Of a DNA stretch of 64,000 nt, positions 22,375-34,299 are shown piece by piece. The position numbers and the translations under genes were made by a program. Under the pieces are notes generated by a model that was not told where the DNA came from, did no database searches, and was given only the letters and a program-made list of their open reading frames with translations. Numbering within the stretch: the first letter of the stretch is position 1; each line of letters begins with the position of its first letter. Origin of the DNA: Monodelphis domestica (Eukaryota > Chordata > Mammalia > Didelphimorphia > Didelphidae). The stretch is from the NCBI RefSeq assembly GCF_027887165.1, contig NC_077234.1, positions 164,513,877 through 164,577,876 on the forward strand, read 5' to 3'.

Positions 22375-22625
22375 GTAAAGTACAGACATGTTCCTTGTTC
22401 TCAGGAAACTTACAGTACCGGGAGGAGTTGGGGCACCATGCAGCAGATGGAAAATGTTAAATCCCTAAGAGATACAGAGTGGAGGTGAGATTACTTTTAG
22501 ATGGGGGGTTCAGGGAGGGCTACATGGAAAAAGTGATACAACCTAGAAGTTATAATATAGATAGGATTTCAAAAGATGGTACTGTAGGGGAGAGCACTCT
22601 AGGTATAGCAAAGGTAGAGAAGTAG
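22375..22625 (-). mobile_element. L2 LINE, antisense fragment
   Basis: CAGGAAACTTACAGTACCGG, CAGGGAGGGCTACATGGAAA and GGTAGAGAAGTAGAATGTGG resemble antisense L2 body. Confidence 0.5.
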
Positions 22626-22796
22626 AATGTGGAATACTTTTTTTTTTTTAAGTGAGCAATTCAGTTTGGCAGTAGTACTTAACATGTGGTTATAACTACT
22701 GTGACTGATTTGTTTTAGGATGAAAAGACAAGTCTATTTGTAGGCCATGGGGGAAGGAGCCAGTGGAAAAGGGTCTCCTATATACTCTATGACCTC

Positions 22797-22830
22797 CTTC
22801 CCTCCTTCCCTCCCTCCCTCCTTCCTTCAG
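22797..22830. repeat. (CTTCC/CTCC)n simple repeat
   Basis: Pyrimidine-only short repeat of about 34 bp. Confidence 0.85.
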
Positions 22831-23207
22831 AATCAGGTATGCTGCTTTACCTGCTGGGTTCTGTGGTACCCTGAGGTTTTTGTAGGATGTCTCTTCCACC
22901 TCTATAGCATGTGAGCTCCTACCAGCCAATGTTGCTCTTATTGTTAGGGGCCAAGCTCCATTTCCATTTTAATACATAACATCTAGTTAGGGATATTTAC
23001 TACAAAAATATAGCAAAAACAAATATACGAACATTTCTAGCTAAATCTCTGAAAATATTCTCTCCTCTGTCAACTCAGGCTCTGGGTGAGTAGGCCCAAA
23101 CTTACCTCAGTTACTCAATAACAGTGGTCCTACTGAGTGTCTATCCTAAAGGTAGCATTGTTATTGGATGGCCCTTCTATTCAACTTTTACTGGCATGGG
23201 ATTAGGA

Positions 23208-24184
23208 CATTAATGGTGAACCTATGGCATGGGTTCCAAAGATGGCACCCTGAGTTCTCTCTGTGGGCACATAGCCACCCCCACCCCCAGTTCATTACTA
23301 TAAAGGCAGAGAGACCCAAGCGGAGCTGCTCCTTTCCCCCTTTCCACTATGCCTGATGACATTTTTTTACTTCACCTGCTCAGCAGCTGTAATAGATGAT
23401 ATTGGAGGGTATATTTGATAGATACTAGATAACTAATAGATAAGGCAGCTATTTTTTCTTTTGCTTACCCTCCTCCCTTTTATATCTCCCTTCCTTCCTC
23501 TTCTAATCTCCCTTCCTCCCCTCTTCTTCCCTTCACTTTCCCCTTCCCCCTTCTTCAACCTCCTTCTAAGTCAATCATGGTGAGTTATGAGGTTTCAGAG
23601 GAAATACTCCTTTCTCTTCTTTATCTCAAGTAAGGGTTTATTGGGGAAAACAGGAAAGAGGATAAAGGTAAGAGGGTTGGAGCTTTTCCTATTATTTACA
23701 GTGAGTCTTAGGTTAGAAGATATTGAGAGAAATGGCAATTCAGTCACTACCATGAAAAAGAGCTAGTCAGAGAGAGATATATGGACTATTGTCCTTCTTT
23801 TTCTGCCTTCAAATCAGCCAGGCCACCTCCAACTTGATTATCCCAAGTCCTAGAGATAAACCCAGCTTCTTCCTTCAAAGTCACCACCATCAGCTAAAAA
23901 ACCCTCAGCCAAGTCCCAGAAAATCAGTCAGCAGTTGGCTCTTGCCTTCAACTGTTTCCTGGTCACATTCCAAATGGAATTTTCCTTTGATTGACAACTG
24001 ATCAGTCTCCAGCTTCTTGTCTTGCTGCATGCCTTCCCAATCTCTCTTGTCCACACAGCCCAGTGAGTGCACTTTCTCCCTTCCCTGTGTGAGCACTCTG
24101 GAGGGAGGGATGTGGCACTTGGTCTTGGGGGTTAGGTTGGGAATGGGGCCTGGCACGCCATCCTTAAAAGGTTTGCCATCACTG
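23208..24184. mobile_element. Non-autonomous hAT (Charlie-like) transposon
   Basis: The left terminus CATTAATGGTGAACCTATGG and the right terminus, reading in reverse CAGTGATGGCAAACC, are imperfect inverted repeats typical of marsupial Charlie-type hATs. The 8-bp flanks GATTAGGA (23200-23207) and GTTTAGGA (24185-24192) match at 7 of 8, as expected for a hAT target duplication. The 977-bp interior is partly pyrimidine-rich and has no transposase domain that I can recognise, so it depended on a helper in trans. Confidence 0.85.
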
Positions 24185-24192
24185 GTTTAGGA

Positions 24193-25982
24193 GATTATTC
24201 TCAAAGATGGTTCCCTGCTACTTTGGACATTAATGTTGGGCTAGCGGCTATAACACCTGTCTTGCATTCCTGTGACTTGACCTGTTGACCTCAAGGGTTG
24301 GAAGCTCCAATCTTTGCGGCAGGTGCTGAGAGCAAAAGAGTTATTAAGTATCCCTAGATTTACTGACCAAATAGCTAGTCAGAAAAATTCCCTCCCAACT
24401 ACATGGTTAGCCAACTGGTATATCTACATGCTTCCCTTGTCCCAAAGGGCATCACCATGATTTTCCTGGAAGCCTTCTCCTTCATGCATTTCATGTATAA
24501 ATTTTGCATCTCCTGAGTAAGCTTATGAAATCTGGGCAGGCACCAGACTCTCATTATACTCTCTCCCCTATTTGAAAAATTTGCCTTTCTTGGCAGATGA
24601 GCAAGGGTGAATTTTGAACATAACATCTATGTCCTCACTCCAGAACAGTCGTCTATAGTTTAGGGGGAGGCCTTTCACAGTGCTATATAAGAAAGGGTCT
24701 CAAAAGGATCTTATATAGTACCGAATGTACAGGCAAAACTCCACAATTTCCCTCAGAGTTTTGAAGATTCAACTGTGGCCTTAACTGATTCCCAAAGCAA
24801 AGAAGGAAAAAAAAATTGGCTTCTTGTCTTAGAAGGAAATGTGGTTCCTTCAGAGTTTTCCAGATGACATGATACTCTCTCCACATTGGATTTAGGTCCT
24901 GGGGTTGACCAGGAGTCATCCCTACATTCTCAGGAGAGAAACTAACCAGACTTGACTTGGTTCCTACAAAATAATTTCAGTCTCAGGGACTGAGATATTT
25001 CTCCTTTTCCTTGTTCCTTTAGAAGCTCCTTCTCGATTTTGGACCCACACTCACAGAGTTGTGTTCATTCATTGAATGACTTCTAAAGAAAAAGATAATG
25101 AAGCTTCTTGTCTCAGGAAAGTTACATCTCCATCCCAATATCAGAACTGATGGCATTCTCTCTCCACCTAGTGATTATGGATGTGAGTGGACTGGAAGTC
25201 ACCTTCCTCACTCTCCTTGAGAAACTTTAACTATTGTGGGTGAAACTCTTCCAAGAGTTTTTTTTAAATATTAAAAACCAATTTTGTTTTATTTTTGTAA
25301 GAACAGTTTTACTGCCAAAGAGCCAATGACAACAAATGAGTACTGTCATTTTCATAGTATATAAAATCATCCAACTGGGATCTGGATAAAATTTCTAAAT
25401 GTCTCTTTCTGTAAGGTATACCAGGATTTCTTTAGGGATGCCTTTATCATAGGCAATCTCTGTAAAGCTACCAGCAGATTTTCTTTGGATTTTTATTCTA
25501 AACGGCACCCAAAAGTGGATCTTTGCTCTTTCAAGGGCAGTCCAAATGGAACTGCATATTCACCTGACAGGACAAGTAAACTCACTTAGAAATATTGTAA
25601 AACAAGGTCAGTAGAAGCCCAGAGATGATTAAAACTCCCAAGAAAGGAGTTATTCTAAGTGACTTGGGATTTTGAAGTACACTAGCAAACTATTATATGA
25701 ACTTTCAGGGCATAAGGATTTAATAATAACCCCAGAAGTCTAGGTCTGTTTAAATGCAAAAAGAAAAATATGAACATTTATCAACTGGGTACTAGCATTC
25801 TAGTGATGCAAATATTCTATTTCTCATATTAGATACTCTCACTATTTACATAGGATTTCCTATTACAAGGAACTTCAATATTTAAATATTAAATAAATCA
25901 ATAAATGCAGAAGTTTAAGAAATATACCTAAATGGAATCTGATTTGTGAAGGAATACATACTAGAAAACTGACCATAGAATT
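24193..25982. other. Unassigned 1.8-kb intron block
   Basis: It has mixed composition and several 60-80-codon frames on the minus strand (24399-24626, 24683-24919) without recognisable domains. It could be internal sequence of an old retroelement, since its composition differs from the AT-rich intron around it, but no family motif was found. Confidence 0.35.
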
Positions 25983-25983
25983 A

Positions 25984-26026
<43 letters not shown>

Positions 26027-26027
26027 T
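25983..26027. repeat. (ATT)n microsatellite
   Basis: About 14 uninterrupted ATT units. Confidence 0.95.
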
Positions 26028-26926
26028 GGCCAGTTTCTCTAGTATCTTAAAAATAAGTGTCCAAAGTTGAAAGTTCTGGGTTATCATTGATAGGCCTGCT
26101 CTTGTAGCAGATTCCCATTACAAGGGAAAGATTGACAATTGGAGAATACAAAACCATTGGAACAAGGTTAAAGAAGGCACAAAGGGCACATGATTTGACA
26201 TGGAGTTATTTTTTTCTATGATAGAGGAAGGGAGAGAGAAGAGAAAATGGGAGGAAAATACAATTTAAAAAAAACATACAAAGGAGATGGATGATGGCTT
26301 TGATTTTAATGATGTAAGAGATGGGATTATAAGTGACAGAAATAGAAAGAAATGGCTACTGAGGGGAATGTTTAAGAAAAAAAAATTAAATGAAAGGATG
26401 GTCAAGCAACACTGAAAACCCAGCTGAAGGTAGGGAATATGTATTTACAAAGGACTTGGTTTCATAACTTAGTGCAGCAGAATCCCAGAATCTGAATGAG
26501 ATGTAACTTAAAAGGCATCACTTTCAACCAGTACCTATACAGGAATATTATGCCCAGTATGCCCAACAAGTGGTTATCTAGCTTATTTGAATTTGGGGAG
26601 TTAACAAGGGTTGAACATGAGATGAAGGATTCTAGGTAGTAGCAAAAAAGTGGCCAAGCTGGTGAGGGAGCATGACAAGTAAAAAAGGTTATTCTTTTTT
26701 TTTTTAATATACCAGGAAATTATCTTAAGTAGAGTTATACACTAAATATAGCAAAACCATGCAGGTTCCAAATACTATATTTTAATCCTACAGGCACTAT
26801 AATGCATGTTTGAATATTTAAAATATTTAATATTTGAAGCAGTTATTTCTAAGGAAAGATGACCATTTCAGTTACATTCACATTAGCAATTTTTATCTGA
26901 GAATTCATTTAAATAAGTATCATTGA
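26028..26926. other. Unassigned intron sequence
   Basis: A-rich sequence; purine tracts on + could be a diverged antisense L2, but no diagnostic block is present. Confidence 0.35.
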
Positions 26927-27060
26927 GGCAACTAGGTAGCATAGTGGATAGAGCGCCAAGTGGACCTGGGTTCTAATGTGGCCTTAGATACTTCCTAGAT
27001 GTGTGTTCCTGAGCAAATCATTTAACCCCGATTGCTTAACTCTTGCCATTCTCCTGTCTT
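26927..27060 (+). mobile_element. tRNA-derived SINE, sense, 3'-truncated
   Basis: GGCAACTAGGTAGCATAGTGG, GGACCTGGGTTCTAATGTGG and AACTCTTGCCATTCTCCTGTC are present. It stops before the usual CTTGGAACCAATAC block. Confidence 0.8.
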
Positions 27061-27073
27061 TTATTTATTTTAT

Positions 27074-27129
27074 TTTATACTTTATAGCAAATTTATACTT
27101 TAGAGCAAAATTTATACTTTAGAGCAAAA
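27074..27129. repeat. Tandem repeat, three ~19-bp units
   Basis: TTTATACTTTAGAGCAAAA twice in full, preceded by an 18-bp variant with TATAG. It lies between two SINEs, directly after the truncation point of the first. Confidence 0.9.
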
Positions 27130-27181
27130 TGTATACATGGCATGCCATCAAGAAAGAGGAAAGCATTAAAAGTAAAGAAGA

Positions 27182-27330
27182 GGGGCAACTAGGTGGCTCA
27201 ATGGATAGAAGGTCAGACCTGGAGATATGTGGTTCAAATGTGGCCTGGGACATTTCCTGGCTGTGTGACCCTAGGTAAGCCCATTAACCCCAATTTCCAA
27301 CCCTTTCCTAGACAGAAGGCAAGTAGTAAA
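27182..27330 (+). mobile_element. tRNA-derived SINE, sense
   Basis: GGGCAACTAGGTGGCTCAATGG, GTGGTTCAAATGTGGCC, GTGTGACCCTAGGTAAGC and an A-rich tail at about 27329-27348. It is missing part of the CTTACCACTC region. Confidence 0.8.
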
Positions 27331-27600
27331 AAAAAAAGAAAGAAAAACTGAATTAAGGGAAACAGATGATAGAAAATAAAATTAGTCCAGAAGTCTAAAA
27401 ACAGTATGTTTTTGTGTAATAGTTTGCTTAGGAATCAGTCTTGAAGGAGAAAAAGTCAAAGCATGGACAGGGAGTCTTTTGGAAAAAAAAGATTAAGAAC
27501 TTGAAAAGTCGTTCTTTTTTCAGTATGGGAAGAAATGGGGAAAAAAGGATTGAAGATTTTAAAATTTATAAGTCCTGTCAACTTAGCTTCCTAGGGGATT

Positions 27601-28035
27601 TTTTCAAAGTTTATTTATTTAATTAATTTAGAATATTTTTCCATGGTTACATGATTCATGTTCTTTCCCTTCCCTCCCACTCCCTTCCTGTAGCCATCAA
27701 GCAGTTCCATTGGATTTTACATGTATCATTGATCCAGACTGATTTCCATATTATTAATATTTTCACTAGGGTGAAATGATCACCCTAATCATATCCCCAT
27801 CGAACCATGCAATCAAGCAGTTGTTTTTCTTCTGGGTTTCTACTCCTACAGTTCTTCCTCTGGATGTGAATAGTGGTTTTTCTCATAAGTCTCTCAGAAT
27901 TGTCCTGTATCATTGCATTGCTGCTAGTAGAGAAGTCCATTACCTTCGATTGTACCACAGTCTCTGTGTATAATGTTCTCCTGGTTCAGCTCCTCTCACT
28001 CTGCATCATTTCCTGGAGGTCCATGGAGATTGTTT
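27601..28035 (-). mobile_element. L1 3' end, 5'-truncated, antisense
   Basis: The poly-A side is at 27601 (TTTATTTATTTAATTAATTTAGAA). It continues through CATGGTTACATGATTCATG, TTCTACTCCTACAGTTCTTCC, AGAGAAGTCCATTACCTTCG and GTATAATGTTCTCCTGGTTC, and ends at about 28035 in a truncation near CATTTCCTGGAGGTCCATGG. Confidence 0.85.
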
Positions 28036-28412
28036 TGATCTAGATTGACACACCTGGCTGTCACAATTAGACAGTGACATGCAAACAAGATGAACAGGTC
28101 TGATTAAAAAGAACAAAGCAGGCATTGCAGTAAATTGCAAGAACTCTTTGAATCTGTTAGTCTCTGAATCGAGTATTCTACTGTAGATGAAGCTCATCTA
28201 TACATACAAAAGAAGGATCCAATAAGTAGCATCCAAGTATTTTAAAAGGAGAGTGATTAAGATTCAAGTAAAAATATCAATATCCTCATGTCCATCCTAA
28301 AGTTTGACACAAGAGATCATTGCTCTACTTAGTAGAGATTAGCAGCCCGTTTTGTTTTGAATCAGTTTTTAAAGGGGGAATAAAATTGACTCAGTTACCA
28401 GAAGGAGAATCT
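28036..28412. other. Unassigned intron sequence
   Basis: No repeat or exon recognised. Confidence 0.4.
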
Positions 28413-28600
28413 AGGGGGAACCTAGGTGACTCAGTAGACAGAGAGCTAGGCCTGGAGAAAGGAGGTCCCGGGTTTAAATTTGATCTCAGATACTTCCTAA
28501 CTGTGTGACCATGGGCCAATCACTTAATCCCCATTACACCTTGCCCTTATCACTCTTCTGCCTTGGAATCTATACTTAGTATATTCTTTTCTAAAACAGA
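28413..28600 (+). mobile_element. tRNA-derived SINE, sense
   Basis: GGGGGAACCTAGGTGACTCAG, GGAGGTCCCGGGTTTAAATT, GTGTGACCATGGGCCAATC and CACTCTTCTGCCTTGGAATC. The tail is degraded. Confidence 0.85.
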
Positions 28601-28917
28601 AATTAAAAGTTGCGGTTTTTTTAGGAGAATATAGAAGACTTTTAGACAAAGAGTACAAAACATTCACACTTGAGACAAGAAAGGTACCAAATGTATGTTA
28701 CTCAGCAGTTCAGCAGCACTCAAAGTGTAGACAAAAGTAACTTATTTATAACTAGTTAAATGGAATGGGAGTCTTACTTGGTGCAATTGCATTACAATGT
28801 CAACATTAGTAGGTACCAGCATCCTATAGCAAAATTGACTCGTGCTATGGCCCTGGGAAAAAAGCCTAAACAAGCTGGTCACCAGAGTGAATGGTGACTA
28901 GTTTATGTTTATTTTTG

Positions 28918-29020
28918 AAAACCCTTAATTTTTGCCTAAGTAACAACTTTAAGACAGAAGGTCAAGGGCTAGGCAAACCAGGCTAAGTGACATATTATCC
29001 ACTGGGTCACCTAAATGTCA
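28918..29020 (-). mobile_element. tRNA-derived SINE fragment with internal deletion
   Basis: AAAACCCTTAATTTTTGCC, AACTTTAAGACAGAAGG, AAGGGCTAGGCAAACCAGGC and the head-side CCACTGGGTCACCTAAATG are joined with the middle of the element missing. Confidence 0.65.
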
Positions 29021-29325
29021 CGCTCTTTAGTTTTCTGTAGGTTGATCTTTTGCAAAAGGGTTGTGTTGAAGTTGTCCATATATGTTGAGTACATATGAAA
29101 GGCAATGATTAATAAGGCATCCACATCCTAATGTTTATTGATAATAATCCTCCACAGGCATATTGGGGAAGCTTTAAAATTGTGTTTTATTAGAAAATGA
29201 AACTTTATTAGTTTTAATGATAGCTGGGAGAAATTCTGTGCTCTGGTTTTTGTCTTTTAATCTTGGTAATATTTTATCTATGGAAAAAATGCTAAAATAC
29301 TGTTTTTTTTTCTTCTCTTTAAAAG

Positions 29326-29453
29326 ATAAAGCACCTTTGTCAAAGAGCCTTTTGTTAGTACCCAGCACCCTTTCCATTTTATTGGCACTGCTCTTTCAAC
29401 ATTATCAGAAGTTCTTTGTGTATAATCTACAAGCTGTAAAGAATGACCTGCAG
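29326..29453 (+). CDS. UBAC2: UBAC2 coding exon 2 (residues 11-53)
   Basis: The 128-nt exon has a strong acceptor (T-rich tract ending TTTAAAAG at 29325) and donor CAG|GTGAGT at 29454. Spliced to exon 1 it gives Tyr11 and then KAPLSKSLLLVPS, a hydrophobic segment at about residues 18-34 that serves as signal-anchor or first membrane helix, and the conserved VYNLQAVKNDLQ stretch. It ends in phase 0. Relative to my memory of human UBAC2 it differs at only a few positions. The hydrophobic helix begins the pseudo-rhomboid membrane core that places the protein in the ER membrane. Confidence 0.95.
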
Positions 29454-29632
29454 GTGAGTAGTTGATCATTTGCATAAGACCTCTGGGAAAGGGAAGGGTG
29501 AGAAGACAATTGTTTGTTTTTCTGAATTTGTTTCCTCTGAATTCAGAACCAGTGCTTAAGAAGGTTAGATGAGCACTTAGAGGATGTTATGGAGGAACTT
29601 TTGTTCAGGTACAATTTAGATCAGGTGGACTC

Positions 29633-30555
29633 AGGGACAGCTGGGTAGCTCAGTGGATTGAGAGCCCACTCTCAAGAAAAAACCCCCAATAACTTTGTGA
29701 TATTTATAGTTTAAATAATAAAAATGTATAATTGTAATATATAACTGTTTTTAATAAACCAAAAACTAATTAGTTACCTAATTACCTGCTTAGTGGCTTA
29801 TTTGTTCATTTGTCAGTCGGTTTCTTTTCTTGGTCTTGATATTATTTAACTTGTGTGGGGTGCTGTGAACTAAGATAAATGAGGGGGAGGGGGAATTCTT
29901 TAACCTGCCTATTAGTGACTTTTTTGTTGCTGAATTTCAATGGCTAAATCTTTGATTGAAGATTGGTATTTTGTACACTTCAAGTTCAAGCAAACGCTAT
30001 TAACTTCATCTGTCAATCTATTTCTTTTGTTGGTTTTGATATTATTTAACACTGAGAATAAAGTCTCACAAAAGTACATAGAGGAAAAAATCGTGAGTAA
30101 AAGCCATTGCTATATTTTTCAGAGTCCTAAAAGTGTCTGGTAATGGGTTCCAAGCACTCCTCTGTTGCATGTGGGCCGGAGCCCTGCCCAGTCTTCTGCC
30201 TGCCTAGGGGGAGCTGTGAGAGCAGCAGCTGCTGCTCACCAGCCTGCTTGCCTGTGCCTATTCCTTCCTCACAAGTGCTTCTTCTCCCCACCCCTGTTGG
30301 AGCCCCATGTGCCCCACCTGCCTGGAGCAGCCCTTACCACCCCCTTCCCCTGGGCTGGGGCATGGCTCCCAGGCCCCAGGGCACACTGAGCCTGCATGCA
30401 GCCATGTGTCATCGAAAATGGCTACATGTGTCAGTCCTGAAATGCGTGTCATAGGTTTGCCATCATGGACCTAGCCCTTACCACTCTTCTGCCTTAGAAT
30501 CAATATATAGTATTGATTTTAAGGTGGAAGGTAAAGGTTTAAAAAAAAAATAAAG
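29633..30555 (+). mobile_element. tRNA-derived SINE, its middle replaced by a hAT element
   Basis: The SINE head is at 29633-29666 (GGGACAGCTGGGTAGCTCAG) and its 3' third at about 30471-30550 (CTAGCCCTTACCACTCTTC through the poly-A). The flanks AGATCAGGTGGACTCA before and AGATCAGATGGACTC after are its target duplication, so both parts belong to one insertion. About 110 bp of SINE is missing and the gap is filled by a hAT. Confidence 0.85.
29667..30467 (-). pseudogene. hAT transposon remnant with duplicated transposase C-terminus
   Basis: The right end read in reverse starts CATGATGGCAAACCTATGAC, a Charlie-type hAT terminus. On the minus strand, 29910-30060 encodes NIKTNKRNRLTDEVNSV and continues to IQQQKSH before stops, the pattern of a hAT transposase C-terminus. 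A second, shortened copy (NIKTKKRNRLTNE, then stop) lies at 29800-29870. Most of the transposase gene is absent, the other terminus is missing, and the 5' region (30140-30420) is GC-rich. The element is dead. Confidence 0.7.
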
Positions 30556-32294
30556 ATCAGATGGACTCTTAGACCCTGTGTACTGAATAGAAGTTCCAAA
30601 GAGTGAAATTAAACCCACCCAAAAGTGGAAAGAATTGCCTCTGAAGTCTTATGTAACTCTTTGAGTCTATAACTTTAAATGAAATGGAAAAATGTTATTA
30701 ACTTGATGTTTTATAATTAGAAGGAAAGGGAAAAGGAACAAGCCTTTCTTAAGTATCTACTATATTGCAGGCCCTGAATTAAAGCACTTTGCAAACATTT
30801 GATACTGTCAGGACTGGAAAGAATATGGAACTATATAACTTTAGCAGAGATGATTTCGTTTCTTAGATGTAAAAATGTCAAGCTGATGAAGTTCCTATCT
30901 ATGAGTAGAAGTATGAGGGCAATGTGTGACATATGGCCTTCAGTCCTTTCCTTGCTAGGCCTACTGGTAATTTTTCTTAAGATGTTTTTAGTTCAGTACT
31001 TTTGTCAGAAATATGCTGCCCTCCTTCTACATTCAAGTACTTGAAATTTCTTCAGTTGCTCTTTAGCTGTCCCCATTAGGTGTTACTATGAATACAAAAG
31101 AAGGGATAGCTTCTTGAGGACTGTCAGTTCTGACTGCCAAGAAGACTATATAACTGAATTTGTAATTTTTTTTGTAAGGCATTATAACCTAAATAATATT
31201 GTAGAAAATAAGATGATGATTACTGTGGGTGTATTATTTAGTCAGGAAAAACCTTTGATCTCCCAGGAATAGTCATTTTTACTTCACAAATCATTAGTGC
31301 CCCGCCATGCCTCTCCTTCTGCTTGGTGCTGTTTCTCCTTGCTCTTCTCTTTTTCTGGATTCTTCTCTATCTACATTGTCTATGTCAAGAAACTTCAGTT
31401 TCCTGACTAATTGGCTTCTCCTTGCCTATGTGACCTTATGGTAGGCAAACTAATTACATAAGCCCAAGTGGGATTCTATTCCTTCCCATAATCACTTGAG
31501 CTGCCCTGATCTCTGAGCTGTCCTTTTTCTGTGCTGCACTGATGGATGTTGTGAATATGATTCCAGGAGTCCTAGAGAAATAAATATATATTTATATAAA
31601 TATCCATTTAAAAAAATAACAGGGCTCTAAGTTCTAGTGTATTTGGCACCCTCCTGTTGTGGCTTGAAGGCCACTCTGCTTAAAACTTCATAGCAGTATC
31701 CCTTGTTATATTCCTATCCTCTTCTTTCCCGTCTTCCAATGGAGATAATTAGTCCACGTCTTAGCGTATAGAAGTGGAATGGTTCCACTCTGGTTTATTT
31801 TTGAAGGTGTCAGTCCTGGTGTGTTTTGGGGGATTGGTGGGCTGCCCTAGTACTACTATTCCCTTGTTGTCTCTACTTCTTCACTTCCATGCTCCCTTGG
31901 ATATCTTCTAGTTAAGTCAGGTCGCATTCCTTTATTCCTATATTCCTATATTCCAAATAAAGGGTCCCATTACTTTTAGCAATGATTGGCTCATCCCCAT
32001 AGGTGTTTATGTGGATAACCAGCTTTTGAAAAAGCAAAGGCTTATTCCACATCCTAAAGTTGTGGAATTAATAGTGTATGGAAGTACATTCTGTTTCAGT
32101 AGAATAGCATGAACACTAACATGAGAATGTGGGACTGCATACAAGCCTTACAGAGATCATATTGGAGTGTAATGTTAGATGAGATTAGGTAGACATGAGG
32201 TCAATTAATAATAATTTAGTTCTGTATTTCCTTATAAAAAAGATTTGTAAAATGAGGCTGCTTTCATTTAGTAAAAATAAAAGCCTTCAGTCTT
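30556..32294. other. Unassigned intron 2 sequence
   Basis: A weak antisense L2/MIR-like piece is seen at about 30733-30800 (TTTCTTAAGTATCTACTATATTG). The remainder, including 31300-32100, shows no family or exon that I can support. Confidence 0.4.
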
Positions 32295-32562
32295 TCTTTT
32301 TTTTACAGTTTTGAATTATTTTATTTAGTCAATTTAGAACATTATTCCTTGGTTACAAGAATCATATTATTTTCTTCCCTCCCCTGCCCCAAACCCTCCC
32401 AAAGCTGATGTACAATTTCACTGGGTATTATTACATGTGTTCTTGATCAAAACCCATTTCCATATTGTTGGTGTTTGCATTAGGCTGTTCCTTTAGAGTC
32501 TACATCCCCAACCATATCCCCTTGACTCATGTATTCAAGCAGTTATTTTTTCGTCTGTGTTT

Positions 32563-33075
32563 CTACTCCCACAGTTTTTCCTCTGAATGTGGATAGTGTT
32601 TTTTCCTCGTAGATCCCTCCGAGTTGTTCAGGATCACTGCATTGCTACTAATGGAGAAGTCCATTTCATTCGATTGTACCATGGTTGTACCATAGGTCTC
32701 TGTGTACAATGTTCTCCTGAATCTGGTCCTTTTACTCTGCATCAATTCCTGGAGGTCATTCCAGTTTCCATGGAATTCCTCCACTTTAATATTTCTTTGA
32801 GCACAATAGTATTCCTTCTCCAACATATACCACAATTTGTTCAGCCATTCTCCAATTGAAGGGCATCCCCTCATTTCCCAATTTTTTGCCACCACAAAGA
32901 GCACAGCTATGAATATTCTTGTACAAGTCTTTTTCCTTGTTATCTCTTTGGGGTACAAACCCAGCAGTGCTATGGCTGGGTCAAAGGGCAGACAGTCTTT
33001 TAGTGCCCTTTGGGCATAGTTCCAAATTGCCCTCCAGAATGGTTGGATCAATTCACAACTGCACCAGCAATGCAT
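32563..33075 (-). pseudogene. L1 ORF2 C-terminal remnant
   Basis: A 170-codon open stretch encodes the cysteine-rich C-terminal part of L1 ORF2p: LIQPFWRAIWN, LPFDPAIALLGLYPKE, CTRIFIAVLFVVAKNWE and EWLNKLWYMLEKEYY are hallmark segments. No endonuclease or RT domain precedes it within the element, so it is a fragment. Recognisable L1 sequence extends to about 33556. Confidence 0.9.
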
Positions 33076-33556
33076 TAATGCCCCAACTTTGCCTCATCCC
33101 CTCCAGCATTCATTACTTTCCATTGCTGTTATGTTAGCCAATCTGCTAGGTGTGAGGTGATAGCTCAGAGTTGTTTTGATTTGCATTTCTCTGATTACAA
33201 GAGATTTGGAACACTTTTTCATGTGCTTATTAATAATTTTGATTTCTTTAACTGAAAATTGCCTATTCATGTCCCTTGCCCATTTATCAGTTGAAGAATG
33301 GCTTGATTTTTTGTACAATTGGTTTAGTTCTTTATAAATTTGAGTAATTAGACCTTTGTCAGAGGTTTTTGTTATGAAGATTATTTCCCAATTTGTTGCC
33401 TCCCTTCTAATCTTGGTTGTATTAGTTTTGTTTGTACAAACCCTTTTTAATTTGATGTAATCAAAATTATTGATTTTATATTTTGTGATTTTTTTTCTAG
33501 CTCTTGCTTGGTTTTAAAGTCTTTCCTTTCCCAAAGATCTATCTGTATAGGAATAG

Positions 33557-34282
33557 AAGGGCCTTTCCTAAAAACAATAAACAGTATATATATCTAAAAC
33601 CATCAATAAACATTATCTGCAATGGGGACAAACTGTAGTATCCCCTTTAGACTGGGATTCCTGACATGGTCAAATCTCTGCTGGGATGGGCTAGATGCTG
33701 AAAGGGAGACCCTTCTTAGCAACTGAGGTCTGAACCACAATGCTGCTGCTGGCTTCTGGACTTCCTCCTTTCTGGATATACTGCCTAGGGCCTCTCCATC
33801 CAGGAATATCACTCTCCTGAATAAGTATATTCAGGATCTGTGACCCAGAACTAGATAGTGGACAGCAAAGGCTTTAAATCTGATGGAGCCCTGGTAGAGT
33901 CTGGGACGTCCTCTTACTCTGGTGAACAGTTTCCCACTGTGAGCTAGAGCACTCTGAACTGTGTGCTAATGCTCTAATGCCCATTTCCAATGTCCACAGC
34001 CTCCCTTGGCTAAGCTAGGGTGGATAAAGGATTCAGTGTGACAGTTTCTGGAATTTCCCCCATCAAAATCAACTCTGATGTATTTTATAGATCCGTTTGG
34101 AAGAGTTTGTAGAGGGAAGTTCACAGCTTCCTAAGCTCTTATCATTCTGTAATCCTGCCTCTACCTCCCTATCAAAATGTTAATAGAAATGTGTTATGGG
34201 GAAAAAAATGTGTACCATAAACAATTTCTGTTCTTTAATTTCTGCAGGTTGGGGAGGATAGAAACATTAACTTTATAGTTCA
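33557..34282. other. Non-L1 block inside the composite L1
   Basis: Not matched to L1 coding sequence. On the minus strand it begins GGAGGTAGAGGCAGGATTAC (about 34170) and includes a 69-codon frame (33603-33812). It could be a 5'UTR of another L1 subfamily or an inserted retro-sequence. With 34777-35340 it formed one continuous block before the nested L1 arrived. Confidence 0.35.
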
Positions 34283-34299
34283 AAAAAGTGGCAAGTTCT

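Noticed and set aside
27074..27129. CRISPR-like or satellite array
   Set aside because: Three direct 18-19-bp units with no spacers in a mammalian intron; a simple local tandem duplication.
30143..30454. GC-rich 103-codon frame as a gene exon
   Set aside because: It lies in the 5' non-coding part of a hAT remnant and has no domain, promoter or splice support.
32563..33075. 170-codon open frame as a novel protein
   Set aside because: Its residues are the L1 ORF2 C-terminus and it lies in an L1 bounded by a target duplication.
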